Assembly: GCA_964291475.2 (NCBI GenBank)
Contig: OZ220063.1
Span: 62,001 to 126,000, forward strand
Source of the DNA: DAOUKH01 sp964291475
Lineage (GTDB): Bacteria > Chloroflexota > Dehalococcoidia > SHYB01
Direction: 5' to 3'
DNA: 64,000 nt
In this document: piece after piece, positions 27,413-38,319 of the stretch
How the letters are laid out: the number at the start of each line of letters is the position of its first letter
How positions within the stretch are numbered: position 1 is the stretch's first letter
Notes under the pieces: model-generated
What the model was told of the DNA's origin: nothing
The model's input: the letters and a program-made list of their open reading frames with translations, nothing else
Database searches by the model: none
Position numbers and translations under genes: made by a program

Positions 27413-28653
27413 CGGCACAAGCGACAACCGGCGCCCTCGACGGTGTGAAGGTGGCCGACTTCGCCTGGGCCGTCGCCGGGCCGCTGGTCACCAAGGTGCT
27501 CGCGGTCCACGGCGCGACGGTGGTCAAGGTCGAGACGAACCACCGGCTCGATGGCACCCGCGTCGGGCCGCCCTTCGGCGGCAAGCCGAGCCGCAACCGG
27601 TCCGCCTACTACACTGACATCAACCCCGGCAAGCTCAGCATCACGCTCGACCTGCGCAAGCCGGAGGGGACCGAGGTCGCCAAGCGCCTCTGCCGCTGGG
27701 CCGACGTGGTGAACGAAAACTTCAGCCCCGGCGTCATGGCCCGCTGGGGCCTCGGCTACGACGACCTTGCGGCCGAGAATCCGTCGACCATCATGCTCAG
27801 CTCGTCGATGCAGGGCGCCGACGGCCCTCGCGCCACCCACCCCGGCCTCGGGGCGACGCTGGGGGCGCTCGTGGGCATCAACCACTTCACGGGCTGGCCC
27901 GACGCCGAGCCCGTCGGCGTCGCCCGCCCCTACACCGACACCATCGCCCCGTGGTTCGGGGCCGTCGCCGTGCTCGCCGCCCTCGAACACCGCGACCGCA
28001 CCGGCGAAGGGCAGCACATCGACCTCTCCCAGTACGAGGCGACGACGCACATGATCGCCCCCGCGCTGCTCGACCACACCGTCAACGGCGCATCCCCCGG
28101 GCGCGTGGGAAACGCCTCCCCCGGCGCGGCGCCCCACGGCGCCTACCGCTGCCGCGACTCCGAAGATGCGCCGGTCGGCGGCCAGGGCGAATGGGTCGCC
28201 ATCGCGGTCACCTCCGAGGAGCAGTGGGCCGGGTTCAAGCGCGCCCTCGACGGCGAGGCATGGGTCGAAGAGGGTCGTTTCCAGACCGCCCTCGGGCGCG
28301 TCGCCGCAGGCGAGGAGATCGACGCCCTCGTGGAGGCGTGGACCTTGCGACGCACTGCCGCCGAGGCCACCGAACTGCTCCAAGCCCACGGCGTGCCCGC
28401 CGCCGCCGTCGCCGACGGGCGCACCCTCCACGCCGACCCCCAGCTCGCGCACCTCGGCGCCTTCGCCGAAGTCGACCACCCACGCATCGGCCCGCACCAC
28501 GTCACTCATCCCGCCTTCCGCCTCAGCGAGACCCCCGCGACCATCGGCCAAGGCGCGCTCATCGGCGAGCACACCGAGCACGTCCTCAAGGACTTCCTCG
28601 GCGTGTCCGAGGCGGAGTACACCGCACTCAAGCAAGCAGAGGCCCTGCAGTAG
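27409..28653 (+). CDS. CaiB/BaiF class III CoA-transferase
   Basis: A 414-residue family III CoA-transferase. DGVKVADFAWAVAGPLVTKV, GATVVKVETNHR and the nucleophile-position Asp177 (RPYTDTIAP) are present, followed by RDRTGEGQHIDLSQ. The Asp forms the acyl-anhydride and thioester intermediates in this family. It overlaps the upstream hypothetical gene and precedes another CoA-transferase by 16 bases. Substrates may be carnitine-like, dicarboxylic or aromatic acids; sequence does not decide. Confidence 0.93.
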   Translation: MTAQATTGALDGVKVADFAWAVAGPLVTKVLAVHGATVVKVETNHRLDGTRVGPPFGGKPSRNRSAYYTDINPGKLSITLDLRKPEGTEVAKRLCRWADVVNENFSPGVMARWGLGYDDLAAENPSTIMLSSSMQGADGPRATHPGLGATLGALVGINHFTGWPDAEPVGVARPYTDTIAPWFGAVAVLAALEHRDRTGEGQHIDLSQYEATTHMIAPALLDHTVNGASPGRVGNASPGAAPHGAYRCRDSEDAPVGGQGEWVAIAVTSEEQWAGFKRALDGEAWVEEGRFQTALGRVAAGEEIDALVEAWTLRRTAAEATELLQAHGVPAAAVADGRTLHADPQLAHLGAFAEVDHPRIGPHHVTHPAFRLSETPATIGQGALIGEHTEHVLKDFLGVSEAEYTALKQAEALQ

Positions 28654-28669
28654 AAGAAGCGCCGCAGAC

Positions 28670-29899
28670 GTGCTCCCCGCCCAGCCTCCCCCCGGCCTCC
28701 TTACCGGCGTGCGCGTCGTCGAGTACGGGCGGAACATCACCGCGCCATTTGCGGGGAAGGTGCTCGCCGACCTTGGGGCGGAGGTGATCAAGGTTGAGCC
28801 GCCGGAGGGCGACCCGGCCCGCTCGCTGGGCCCCTTTCAGGGAGATGCGCCAAATCCCGAGGCCGCCGCCCAGTTCATCTATCTGAACGGCAACAAGCGC
28901 GGGGTCACCCTTGACCTCGACCGGCCGTCGGGCCGGGCGCTGCTCCACGGACTGCTGGGCAGCGCCGACGTCTTCCTCGAAAACGCGGAGCCCGGCGAGA
29001 TGGAGGCGCGGGGCCTCACCTACTCGCTCCTCGCGCCCGCCCATCCACGGCTCGTCGTCACGTCGGTGCGGCCCTTCGGGCTTACCGGGCCGTACCGCGA
29101 TCTGCTCGGTTCCGACCTCATCACCTGGCACGCATCGGCGCTGGGGCACCGCTACCTCGGCGAGCCCGACCGCGAGCCGTTGCGGAGCGGCGGCTCCTTC
29201 GCCGGCTACTACGCCGCGGTCAACGCCGCCGCCGCGACGCTGCTCGCCCTCCGTACCCGCGACTCAACCGGGCGGGGGACGCAGGTCGACATCTCGGTCG
29301 CCGACGTACTTGCGGTGGGCATTCTGGGCTACGGGCTGGTGGCGCTCTACCACGAGCGGGGGCTCTCCGCTCGGCGTCCCGGCAACAGCCAGCGGCTGGG
29401 CGTCCCCGCCGCCATGCTCCCCTGCCGCGACGGCTACGTCTTCATCTTCGCCTCGGAGTCCTACATGTGGGACGGCCTCGTCAAGGCGATGGGCGACCCC
29501 GAGTGGGCCCAGGCCGACATCTTCAAGGGCCACTACCGCGACCGTTCCCGCTACGGCCCCGAGGTCTACGGCATGATGCAGGAGTGGCTCGACGCGACGG
29601 GCAAGGAGGAGATCTTCCAGCGCTGCCAGGAGAACCGCGTCCCTTCGACCGCCGTCTACGACATGGCCGAGGTGCTCGGCAACGAACATCTGGCCGAGCG
29701 GGGGTTCTTCGTCACCACGTCCCACCCCGTCACCGGCGCGATGCGTCAGCCGGGCGCGCCGTACAAGCTCGGCGCTGCGCCGTGGGCGTTGAGGCGGCCC
29801 GCGCCGCGCCTCGGCGAGCACAACGACGAGGTCCTCCGCGGGGGGCTCGGACTCGGCCGGCAGGCCTTGACCGACCTCCGGCGGGCGGGCGTCGTCTAG
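28670..29899 (+). CDS. CoA-transferase-like protein lacking the catalytic aspartate
   Basis: A 409-residue class III CoA-transferase homologue starting with GTG. GVRVVEYGRNITAPFAGKVL, GAEVIKVEPPEGDPAR and RDSTGRGTQVDIS match the family. Counting 18 residues back from the Arg before the STG motif, where its three neighbours have Asp, this protein has Gly179 (SGGSFAGYYAA). The anhydride chemistry may therefore be lost. It may act as a partner in a heterodimer or use a different residue. It follows the previous gene with a 16-base gap. Confidence 0.88.
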   Translation: MLPAQPPPGLLTGVRVVEYGRNITAPFAGKVLADLGAEVIKVEPPEGDPARSLGPFQGDAPNPEAAAQFIYLNGNKRGVTLDLDRPSGRALLHGLLGSADVFLENAEPGEMEARGLTYSLLAPAHPRLVVTSVRPFGLTGPYRDLLGSDLITWHASALGHRYLGEPDREPLRSGGSFAGYYAAVNAAAATLLALRTRDSTGRGTQVDISVADVLAVGILGYGLVALYHERGLSARRPGNSQRLGVPAAMLPCRDGYVFIFASESYMWDGLVKAMGDPEWAQADIFKGHYRDRSRYGPEVYGMMQEWLDATGKEEIFQRCQENRVPSTAVYDMAEVLGNEHLAERGFFVTTSHPVTGAMRQPGAPYKLGAAPWALRRPAPRLGEHNDEVLRGGLGLGRQALTDLRRAGVV

Positions 29900-29929
29900 G
29901 CCGCGTCAACCTTGTGGGATACTAGCCTC

Positions 29930-30662
29930 ATGCAAGAAAAATCTCCCAACGAGATCGAAGGCTGGACCGAGGGAGACTCGCAGCTCTTCCTCGAAAACGG
30001 CGTCCAGTACATCCCGCACCGCCGGGTGATGATCGAGGCGCTCCGCGACCTCATACCCACCGACGGCGGCAGGCCCCGCCAAGTCGTCGAGCTGGGCGCG
30101 GGCGGCGGAACCCTCGCCCAGACTATTCTCGACCATTTTCCGGGCTGTTCGTACACCGCCCTCGACGGCTCGGAGACGATGCTGGAGAAGCTGCGCGGCG
30201 CCCTCGCCGGCTACGGCGACCGTGCATCGGCGCGGTGGTTCAAGCTCGAAGAGAAGCGGTGGCGGCGTGAGCTGCCCTCGCCACCTCGACGCCGTCCTCG
30301 CCTCCCTCGTGCTGCACCACCTCACGGCGGACGGCAAGCGCGAGCTCTTCCGCGACATGGCCATGCGGCTGGAGGTCGGCGGCGCGCTGCTCATCTGCGA
30401 CATCGTCGAGCCCGCCAACGACCGCGCCCGCGCCGTCTACGCCGACCAGTGGAACGAGACCATCCTCGAACAGACCGGCGAGGACGGCCTGCGGTTCTTC
30501 CGCAAGTCCAAGTGGAACTACTACGAGCTCGGCGCCATCGACCCCTACGACAAGCCGTCGCCGCTCGCCGCGCAGCTTCGCTGGCTGGAAGAGGCCGGCT
30601 TCCGCCAGGTCGACTGCTTCTGGATGCACGCGGGCCACGCCATCTACGGCGGCTACAAGTGA
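29930..30662 (+). CDS. Class I SAM-dependent methyltransferase (apparent frameshift)
   Basis: About 243 residues in two frames. The SAM-binding motif VVELGAGGGTLAQTIL and ALDGSETML are in the first frame. After the HLDAVLASLVLHHL block the second frame carries GGALLICDIVEP and RWLEEAGFRQVDCFWMHAGH, the usual end. The frames join near 30287 (one extra C in CTCGCCACC); removing it gives a continuous protein. Substrate unknown. It lies between CoA-transferases and an acetyltransferase on the same strand. Confidence 0.82.
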
Positions 30663-30695
30663 AGCCCGACTTCACCATCGTGGACTTCCCCGCCG

Positions 30696-31235
30696 ATGAC
30701 GACGGGCCTTATCCGCGAGGCTGCCGCCATGCTCGTCCGCGAATTCGCCGAGCATTGGCCGAAGGCTTGGCCCACGATCGGCCCCGCAATCGACGACGTG
30801 CGGGAGGTGCTCGGCCCCGGCCGCATCTGCCGCGCCGCCCTGTCTGATGAGACCGGTCATCTCATCGGCTGGATCGCCGGCACGCCCACCTACGACGGCC
30901 ATGTCTGGGAGCTCCACCCCCTCGTCGTCTCCAGCGAATGGCGCGGCGGGGGGATCGGCGCGGCCCTCGTCGAGGACCTCGCCCGCTTGGCGCGCGACCG
31001 GGGCGGTCTCACCCTCTGGGTCGGCAGCGACGACGAGGACGACATGACCTCGCTCGCCGGCGTCGACCTCTACGACGGCCTCTTCGACCGGCTGCAAGGC
31101 ATCCGCAACCTCAAGGGCCACCCCTACGAGTTCTACCAGAAGCTGGGCTTCAGCATCGTCGGCGCCATCCCCGACGCCAACGGCTACGGGAAGCCTGACA
31201 TCCTGCTGGCCAAACGGCTGAGCGGCGGACCATGA
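30696..31235 (+). CDS. GNAT acetyltransferase resembling aminoglycoside 6'-N-acetyltransferases
   Basis: A 179-residue GNAT protein. The acetyl-CoA loop is EWRGGGIGAALVEDL. The stretch VWELHPLVV, then GSDDEDDMTSLAGVDLYDGL and KGHPYEFYQKLGFSIVG, PDANGYGKPDI, closely resembles the AAC(6') type that acetylates aminoglycosides. Whether it confers resistance or acts on another amine is unknown. It overlaps the next CoA-transferase by four bases (ATGA). No mobile element is next to it, so it is probably chromosomal. Confidence 0.85.
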   Translation: MTTGLIREAAAMLVREFAEHWPKAWPTIGPAIDDVREVLGPGRICRAALSDETGHLIGWIAGTPTYDGHVWELHPLVVSSEWRGGGIGAALVEDLARLARDRGGLTLWVGSDDEDDMTSLAGVDLYDGLFDRLQGIRNLKGHPYEFYQKLGFSIVGAIPDANGYGKPDILLAKRLSGGP

Positions 31236-32455
31236 CGAAGGGCCGGGGCACGACGCAGCCCCTGGCCGGGGTGCGCGTGGTCAACCTGGGCTGGATCTGG
31301 GCCGCGCCGGCCCTCGCCGGGGCGATGGCCGACATGGGGGCCGACGTCATCAAGATCGAGACGGGGCGCCGCGTCGACAACACCCGACGCAGCGGCGCGC
31401 TCTACAAGGGCGTGCCGCTTCTCAACCACTCATCGCTGACCCTGCTGCGGGGGCAGCGCAGCGTCACGCTCGACCTCGCCAATTCCGAGAGCCGCGACGT
31501 CGCCCTGGAGATCATCGCCGCCTCGGACGTCGTGGTGGAGAACTACCGCCCGGGGACGGTGGCGCGCTGGGGCCTCGACTACGAATCGGTGCGCCGCGCC
31601 CGGCCCGACGTCATCATGCTCTCGCTCTCCGCCGGCGGGCAGACCGGCCCGCTGAGCAAGATCACCACCTTCGGCTCCACCCTCTCCTGCCTCACCGGCC
31701 TCGACAGCATCCAGGGCTACTTCCAGGACGAGCCCCAGGCCTTCGGCACGGCGCACATCGACCCGCTGAACGCCTACTTCGGGCTCACCGCGGCGCTCTC
31801 CGCGCTCCGCCACCGCGAGCGCACCGGCAAGGGGCAGTACATCGACCTCGGCCAGTGGGAGGCCACCACGACCCTGTTCGGCGCGCCGATGCTCGACTAC
31901 CAGTGGAACGGCCGCGTGCAGGGCACGATGGGCAACCGCGACGTGGCGATGGCCCCCCACGGCGTCTACCCGGCGCGGGGCGAGGACGCCTGGATCGCCA
32001 TCGCGGTGGAGAACGAGTCGCAGTGGCGCGCCTTCCGACAGGCGTTGGGCAATCCCGCATGGGCTGGGGAGTCTCGCTTCGCCGACATGTATCGCCGCCT
32101 GCGCAATCAGGACGCCCTCGACGAGCGCATCGCCGCGTGGACCCGGAACCGCGACGCCCAAGCGACGGCGATGGCGCTGCAACACGCCGGCGTCCCCGCC
32201 TTCCCCGTCCTCAGCGACGCCGAGGCCTTCGACGATCCCCACTACACCGCCCGCGGCGGTTGGGTCGAGGTCGACCACCCCTTCGGCAAGATGATGCTCA
32301 ACGGCATCCCGTGGAAGATCGGGGACGCGCCCGGCGAGGTCCGCAAGGCGGCCCCGCTCCTCGGCGAGCACAACTACGACGTCTTCCGTCCCGAGCTGCT
32401 CGGCATGTCCGCCGGCGAGACGGCGCGCCTCGAAGCTGCCGGCGCCATCGCTTAA
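31232..32455 (+). CDS. CaiB/BaiF class III CoA-transferase
   Basis: A 407-residue family III CoA-transferase. GVRVVNLGWIWAAPALAGAM, GADVIKIETGRRVDNTRR and the catalytic-position Asp177 (AHIDPLNAY) are present, then RERTGKGQYIDLGQ. The C-terminal LLGEHNYDVF is standard. It is translationally coupled to the acetyltransferase gene and ends the plus-strand cluster. Confidence 0.93.
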   Translation: MTKGRGTTQPLAGVRVVNLGWIWAAPALAGAMADMGADVIKIETGRRVDNTRRSGALYKGVPLLNHSSLTLLRGQRSVTLDLANSESRDVALEIIAASDVVVENYRPGTVARWGLDYESVRRARPDVIMLSLSAGGQTGPLSKITTFGSTLSCLTGLDSIQGYFQDEPQAFGTAHIDPLNAYFGLTAALSALRHRERTGKGQYIDLGQWEATTTLFGAPMLDYQWNGRVQGTMGNRDVAMAPHGVYPARGEDAWIAIAVENESQWRAFRQALGNPAWAGESRFADMYRRLRNQDALDERIAAWTRNRDAQATAMALQHAGVPAFPVLSDAEAFDDPHYTARGGWVEVDHPFGKMMLNGIPWKIGDAPGEVRKAAPLLGEHNYDVFRPELLGMSAGETARLEAAGAIA

Positions 32456-32462
32456 CGTTCGG

Positions 32463-32954
32463 CTAGGGGAAGCGGAAGCGGGTGGCCGTCTTCGGGAAGT
32501 CGGTCTCGTGCCAGGCGAGAACGACCTTGGGGGTGACGCGGAAACCGACGGCGCCCTCCATGCCCTCGGGGCGGAAGCCGTACTTCTGCTCGTAGGCGTC
32601 CGCGTAGCGCTCGCGGAGGTCATCGCCGACCATCGGCGCGGCCACGCCCTCGACGATCACCACGTCGTCGCCACTCTCCAAGTGGACCACCGCCCGGGGG
32701 TCGCGGGCGAGATTGAGCGCCTTGAGCGCATTCAGGTCGGCGTCGAACATGACGGCGCCGTCGAGCCACAAGCCCCACACCGGCGTGACGTGGGGCCGGC
32801 CGTCGGCCCGCGTGGTGGCGACCCAGTAGTTGCGCGCCGCGGCAAGCCGGTCGGCGACCGCGCTCCACTCGACCATACCGCCGGCCCCCGCCGGCTCGAT
32901 GCCGTAGACCGGCGGCATCTGGGGACGGTCCCGCAGCGGCTCCGAAGGACTCAT
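32463..32954 (-). CDS. Pyridoxamine 5'-phosphate oxidase-fold protein
   Basis: A 163-residue PPOX-class split-barrel flavoprotein, likely FMN- or F420-binding. ARNYWVATTRADGRPHVTPVWGLWL followed by LKALNLARDPRAVVHLESGDDVVIVEG is the usual core. I chose ATG at 32954; the longer frame upstream runs into the rRNA leader and is not credible. It converges on the last CoA-transferase with a 7-base gap. Substrate unknown. Confidence 0.85.
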   Translation of the reverse strand: MSPSEPLRDRPQMPPVYGIEPAGAGGMVEWSAVADRLAAARNYWVATTRADGRPHVTPVWGLWLDGAVMFDADLNALKALNLARDPRAVVHLESGDDVVIVEGVAAPMVGDDLRERYADAYEQKYGFRPEGMEGAVGFRVTPKVVLAWHETDFPKTATRFRFP

Positions 32955-33069
32955 CGTATCGCTCCTGCCAGCGGCGCGCGTGGCGGCGACCGCGGGAATC
33001 ATGCCTATCATAGACCGCCGGCGGCATCCCAAGCCCGTCCACTTCAGGTGGAAGGCGGGTCGGGGCCGG

Positions 33070-33098
33070 TTGACACCGGCGGGGCCGCTCCCTATACT
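33070..33098 (+). promoter_or_regulatory. Consensus sigma70 promoter of the 23S rRNA unit
   Basis: TTGACA (33070-33075) and TATACT (33093-33098) are exactly 17 bases apart, about 345 bases ahead of the 23S gene. It is one of the strongest promoter matches in the window. Confidence 0.85.
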
Positions 33099-33105
33099 GC
33101 GTAGT

Positions 33106-33440
33106 TGCACTATTCGTCGAAGCGCCCCTCGCGAGGGAGCGCATCGAGGGGAAGGCATTTGACCCACACCATCTGAAACTTCGGCCCCAGATGTAGCTGA
33201 GCGCGTCGGCTCGGTGGAACATCGAGCCGATTTTTTTCGCCCCGAAGCGGCCATGCCGGGGCAACCCAGAGAAGAGAGCCGGCCATCCTCGGCGGTTCCG
33301 GAGCGACGCTCCGAGGCCGCCGAGGGCGTCCGCCTCGGCGGAGTCCGGGCCTTTGAAGCGGCAGCTTCGAAGGCGCGCACGTTAACAACCGAAGAGAAAT
33401 TACTTCTGAACGTCGAAGCTTCTCGTCGTGCCTTAATGTA
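33106..33440 (+). other. Structured leader between rRNA promoter and 23S gene
   Basis: This 335-base transcribed leader has no credible gene. It contains hairpins CCCTCG/CGAGGG (33126-33137), CATCTG/CAGATG (33170-33193), a terminator-like stem (33206-33237), CCTCGGCGG/CCGCCGAGG (about 33288-33327) and GAAGC/GCTTC (about 33355-33370), then the 5' arm of the 23S processing stem. It contains no 16S, 5S or tRNA gene. Confidence 0.65.
33206..33237 (+). terminator. Intrinsic-terminator-like hairpin in the rRNA leader
   Basis: TCGGCTCG and CGAGCCGA form a perfect 8-bp stem around a 9-base loop, followed by seven T residues. It lies about 100-130 bases after the predicted transcription start. It would stop many transcripts before the 23S gene unless antiterminated, or would end a separate small RNA of about 130 bases. 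Confidence 0.7.

Positions 33441-33447
<7 letters not shown>
33387..33447 (+). other. 5' arm of the 23S precursor processing stem
   Basis: This arm pairs with the 3' arm at about 36419-36479: CTTAATGTAGGTCAAG with CTTGACCTGCATTAAG, GCTTCTC with GAGAAGC and CCGAAGAGAAA with TTTTCTCTTCGG. It encloses the whole 23S gene, as expected for an RNase III site. Confidence 0.75.
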
Positions 33448-36418
<2,971 letters not shown>

Positions 36419-36428
<10 letters not shown>

Positions 36429-36479
36429 CATTAAGTCACGCTGAGAAGCATCCGTTCCGTCGTACTTTTCTCTTCGGTA
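36419..36479 (+). other. 3' arm of the 23S precursor processing stem
   Basis: The sequence from GCTTGACCTGCATTAAG to TTTTCTCTTCGG pairs with 33387-33447 to form the long precursor stem. The few bases between this arm and the tRNA leave no room for a 5S rRNA. Confidence 0.75.
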
Positions 36480-36492
36480 ACCGCCCACCCGT

Positions 36493-36567
36493 CGCGGGGT
36501 GGAGCAGTGGCAGCTCGTCGGGCTCATAACCCGAAGGTCGCAGGTTCGAGTCCTGCCCCCGCTACCA
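36493..36567 (+). tRNA. Initiator tRNA-Met (CAT anticodon)
   Basis: A full cloverleaf: acceptor CGCGGGG/CCCCGCT, D-stem GAGC/GCTC, anticodon stem TCGGG/CCCGA around CTCATAA (anticodon at 36525-36527), T-stem GCAGG/CCTGC with loop TTCGAGT, and an encoded CCA. Three stacked G:C pairs in the anticodon stem and a mismatched first acceptor pair are initiator features. The mismatch is C1-U72, not the usual C1-A72. It follows the 23S gene by about 65 bases and is probably in the same transcript. Confidence 0.93.
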
Positions 36568-36580
36568 ACCATGCCCAACT

Positions 36581-36616
36581 AAGGCCCGAGGTCCCCGACC
36601 TCGGGCCTTTCCTTTG
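36581..36616 (+). terminator. Intrinsic terminator of the 23S-tRNA unit
   Basis: AAGGCCCGAGGTC and GACCTCGGGCCTT form a perfect 13-bp stem with a CCC loop, followed by TTTCCTTT. It ends the rRNA-tRNA transcript. Confidence 0.93.
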
Positions 36617-36680
36617 CCCTGAAGCCTCCAGCCCCAGCCGCGCGTATACTGAAGCAGCCCCTCGCCGCTAGGCGCCTCTT

Positions 36681-38090
36681 ATGTCACGAGTCGCGACAAC
36701 CCTCCTGCGTTGGAGCCTCCCGGTCACGATCATGACCTTGGTCGTCGCGGCGTGCTCGGACGGGACGCCGTCGGCATCCCCGGCCCCTTCGCCGCAGCCG
36801 GCCACGGCGACCCCGACCGCCCCACCGGCCGCTCCGACAAGCACGCCGACCGTCGCCGCCCCCACCGCGGCGTCGCCGGCCGGGGACGGGGAGACCACCT
36901 TCGGCAGCCTCGCCTACGTCGGCAGCGACGGCCATGTCTACGTCATGCGCGCCGACGGCTCCAATCGCATGCGCATCAGCGAGCCGGATCCCGAGGGCGC
37001 GCGCGCGGCGCACACGTGGCCCATGTGGTCGGGCGATGGCGGGTCGGTCCTCTTCTCGAGGGTTGTAGTCGACGCCGACGGGCCGCAGTTCTCCCTGCAA
37101 TCAGCCACGCTGGGGGACGCCGGGCCCAGCCTCGTCTATGAGAACCCTCCCGGCGCGCGGCTCGTTGGCCGTAACGCGCCGCACTACACCAACGGCTCTC
37201 CCGACGGCCAACACGTGGCGTTCCTCGCCGTCGCGGGGAATATGGCATTGCTTCTCGGCGACGCCGCGGGCGGGGCTCCGACCCAGTCCATCGTCCAAGG
37301 CTCGCCGCTCTACTACGCCTGGACGAACGACTCGGCCCGCCTGCTGCTCCACCTGCGGGACAGCCTGCTGCTCTTCGAGCCGGGCAGCGACGATGCGCTG
37401 ACAGTCCTCGACCTGCCGCCCTCGTGGAGCTACCGCGCGCCGGACTGGTCGCCCGACGGGCAGCGCTTCGCCTTCATCGGCGACTCCGGACAAGGCGCCT
37501 CGCTCATGGTGGCCCATGCCGACGGAAGCGACCCGCGAACCCTGGCGCCCGTCTCCACCACCAGCGCCTTCGCATGGTCGCCCGATGGAAGCCGGATCGT
37601 CCTCGCCTCCGAGGTCGCGCCCAGCATAGCGGTGTTCGACGGCCTTCTGCTGGTCAACCCGGAAGACGGCCGCACCCGCGTGCTGACCGAAGATGCCGCC
37701 ATCGCCTTTTTCTGGTCGCCCGACGGCGACCGGCTGGCCGTCATCAGCCTCGCGGAGCAAGGCGGCCGCCTCGCCGTCACCGTCTTCGACGTCGAGACCG
37801 GTGCGGCTCGGCAGGTGGCGGAGTTCATCCCGTCGTCCGACATGCGGGTCATGCTCTCGTTCTTCGACCAGTACGCGAAATCGCACCGCATCTGGTCCGC
37901 CGACGGCCGCTACCTCGCGCTCAGCGGCTCGCTCACCGGCGACGACGCGACCCCCGAATCGCACGTCCTCGTGATCGACGCGTCGGGGGAAGAGCCGTCC
38001 CGGGCGGTGGTCGCGGGCGCCCTCGCGTTCTGGTCGCCCGTCGCAGCCCCCTCGGACGAAGGCGGCATCCGCCTCCACCTAAGGCCCTAA
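36681..38090 (+). CDS. TolB-like beta-propeller lipoprotein
   Basis: A 469-residue exported protein. A hydrophobic signal ends in the lipobox-like LVVAACS (Cys about 25), then comes a Pro/Thr/Ala/Ser-rich linker to about residue 70. The rest is repeated blades with PDG/SPDG motifs: SPDGQHVAF, SPDGQRFAFIGD, SPDGSRIVLAS and SPDGDRLAVIS, typical of TolB/PD40 propellers. It probably binds something at the outer face of the cell. A TATACT at 36645-36650 may be its -10 box. A family A repeat follows the stop. Confidence 0.85.
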   Translation: MSRVATTLLRWSLPVTIMTLVVAACSDGTPSASPAPSPQPATATPTAPPAAPTSTPTVAAPTAASPAGDGETTFGSLAYVGSDGHVYVMRADGSNRMRISEPDPEGARAAHTWPMWSGDGGSVLFSRVVVDADGPQFSLQSATLGDAGPSLVYENPPGARLVGRNAPHYTNGSPDGQHVAFLAVAGNMALLLGDAAGGAPTQSIVQGSPLYYAWTNDSARLLLHLRDSLLLFEPGSDDALTVLDLPPSWSYRAPDWSPDGQRFAFIGDSGQGASLMVAHADGSDPRTLAPVSTTSAFAWSPDGSRIVLASEVAPSIAVFDGLLLVNPEDGRTRVLTEDAAIAFFWSPDGDRLAVISLAEQGGRLAVTVFDVETGAARQVAEFIPSSDMRVMLSFFDQYAKSHRIWSADGRYLALSGSLTGDDATPESHVLVIDASGEEPSRAVVAGALAFWSPVAAPSDEGGIRLHLRP

Positions 38091-38094
38091 CACA

Positions 38095-38132
38095 TTAAGC
38101 CTCTCTCCCTCTGGGAGAGACTGAGAGAGGGC
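38095..38132 (+). repeat. Family A repeat (A1 form)
   Basis: Forward copy directly after the TolB-like gene: TTAAGCCTCTCTCCC...GGGAGAGACTGAGAGAGGGC. It is the first half of a composite with the A2 copy 20 bases on. Confidence 0.85.
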
Positions 38133-38153
38133 AGGGGCGGGACCGGGAGGTCT

Positions 38154-38191
38154 TACCTCTTCTCCCCACGGGAGAAAATTGAGATGAGGGG
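38154..38191 (+). repeat. Family A repeat (A2 form)
   Basis: The sequence TTACCTCTTCTCCCC, loop, GGGAGAAAATTGAGATGAGGGG is a diverged relative of A1 with the same architecture: inner hairpin plus a 3' GAGG tail. The A1-A2 pair recurs at 39298 and 41045. Confidence 0.8.
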
Positions 38192-38277
38192 CCCCCTTAC
38201 ACCCGCCACCGGTTACCAAAGTTCGCCTCCCTCGCGCCCCCAGTCCGGTTACGCAAGGGTCTCTCCCTAGGAGGACA

Positions 38278-38316
38278 CCTCAAACCTCCCTCCCTCTAGG
38301 AGAGACTGAGAGAGGC
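38278..38316 (+). repeat. Family A repeat (A1 form)
   Basis: Copy reading CCTCAAACCTCCCTCCCTCT, then AGGAGAGACTGAGAGAGGCG. It lies four bases from the stop of the cyclase gene, where it could act as a bidirectional end signal. Confidence 0.75.
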
Positions 38317-38319
38317 GCC

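Noticed and set aside
30696..31235. Mobile resistance cassette
   Set aside because: No integrase, attC-like site, transposase or flanking repeat was seen, and base composition matches the neighbours.
33106..33237. Possible T-box riboswitch (GGTGGAAC in the leader hairpin)
   Set aside because: The motif lies in the terminator loop, there is no specifier stem, and the gene downstream is 23S rRNA rather than an aminoacyl-tRNA or amino-acid gene.
33106..33237. 5S rRNA in the leader
   Set aside because: The length is close, but the conserved 5S blocks (CCGAACTC-like loop and closing helix of the two ends) are missing.
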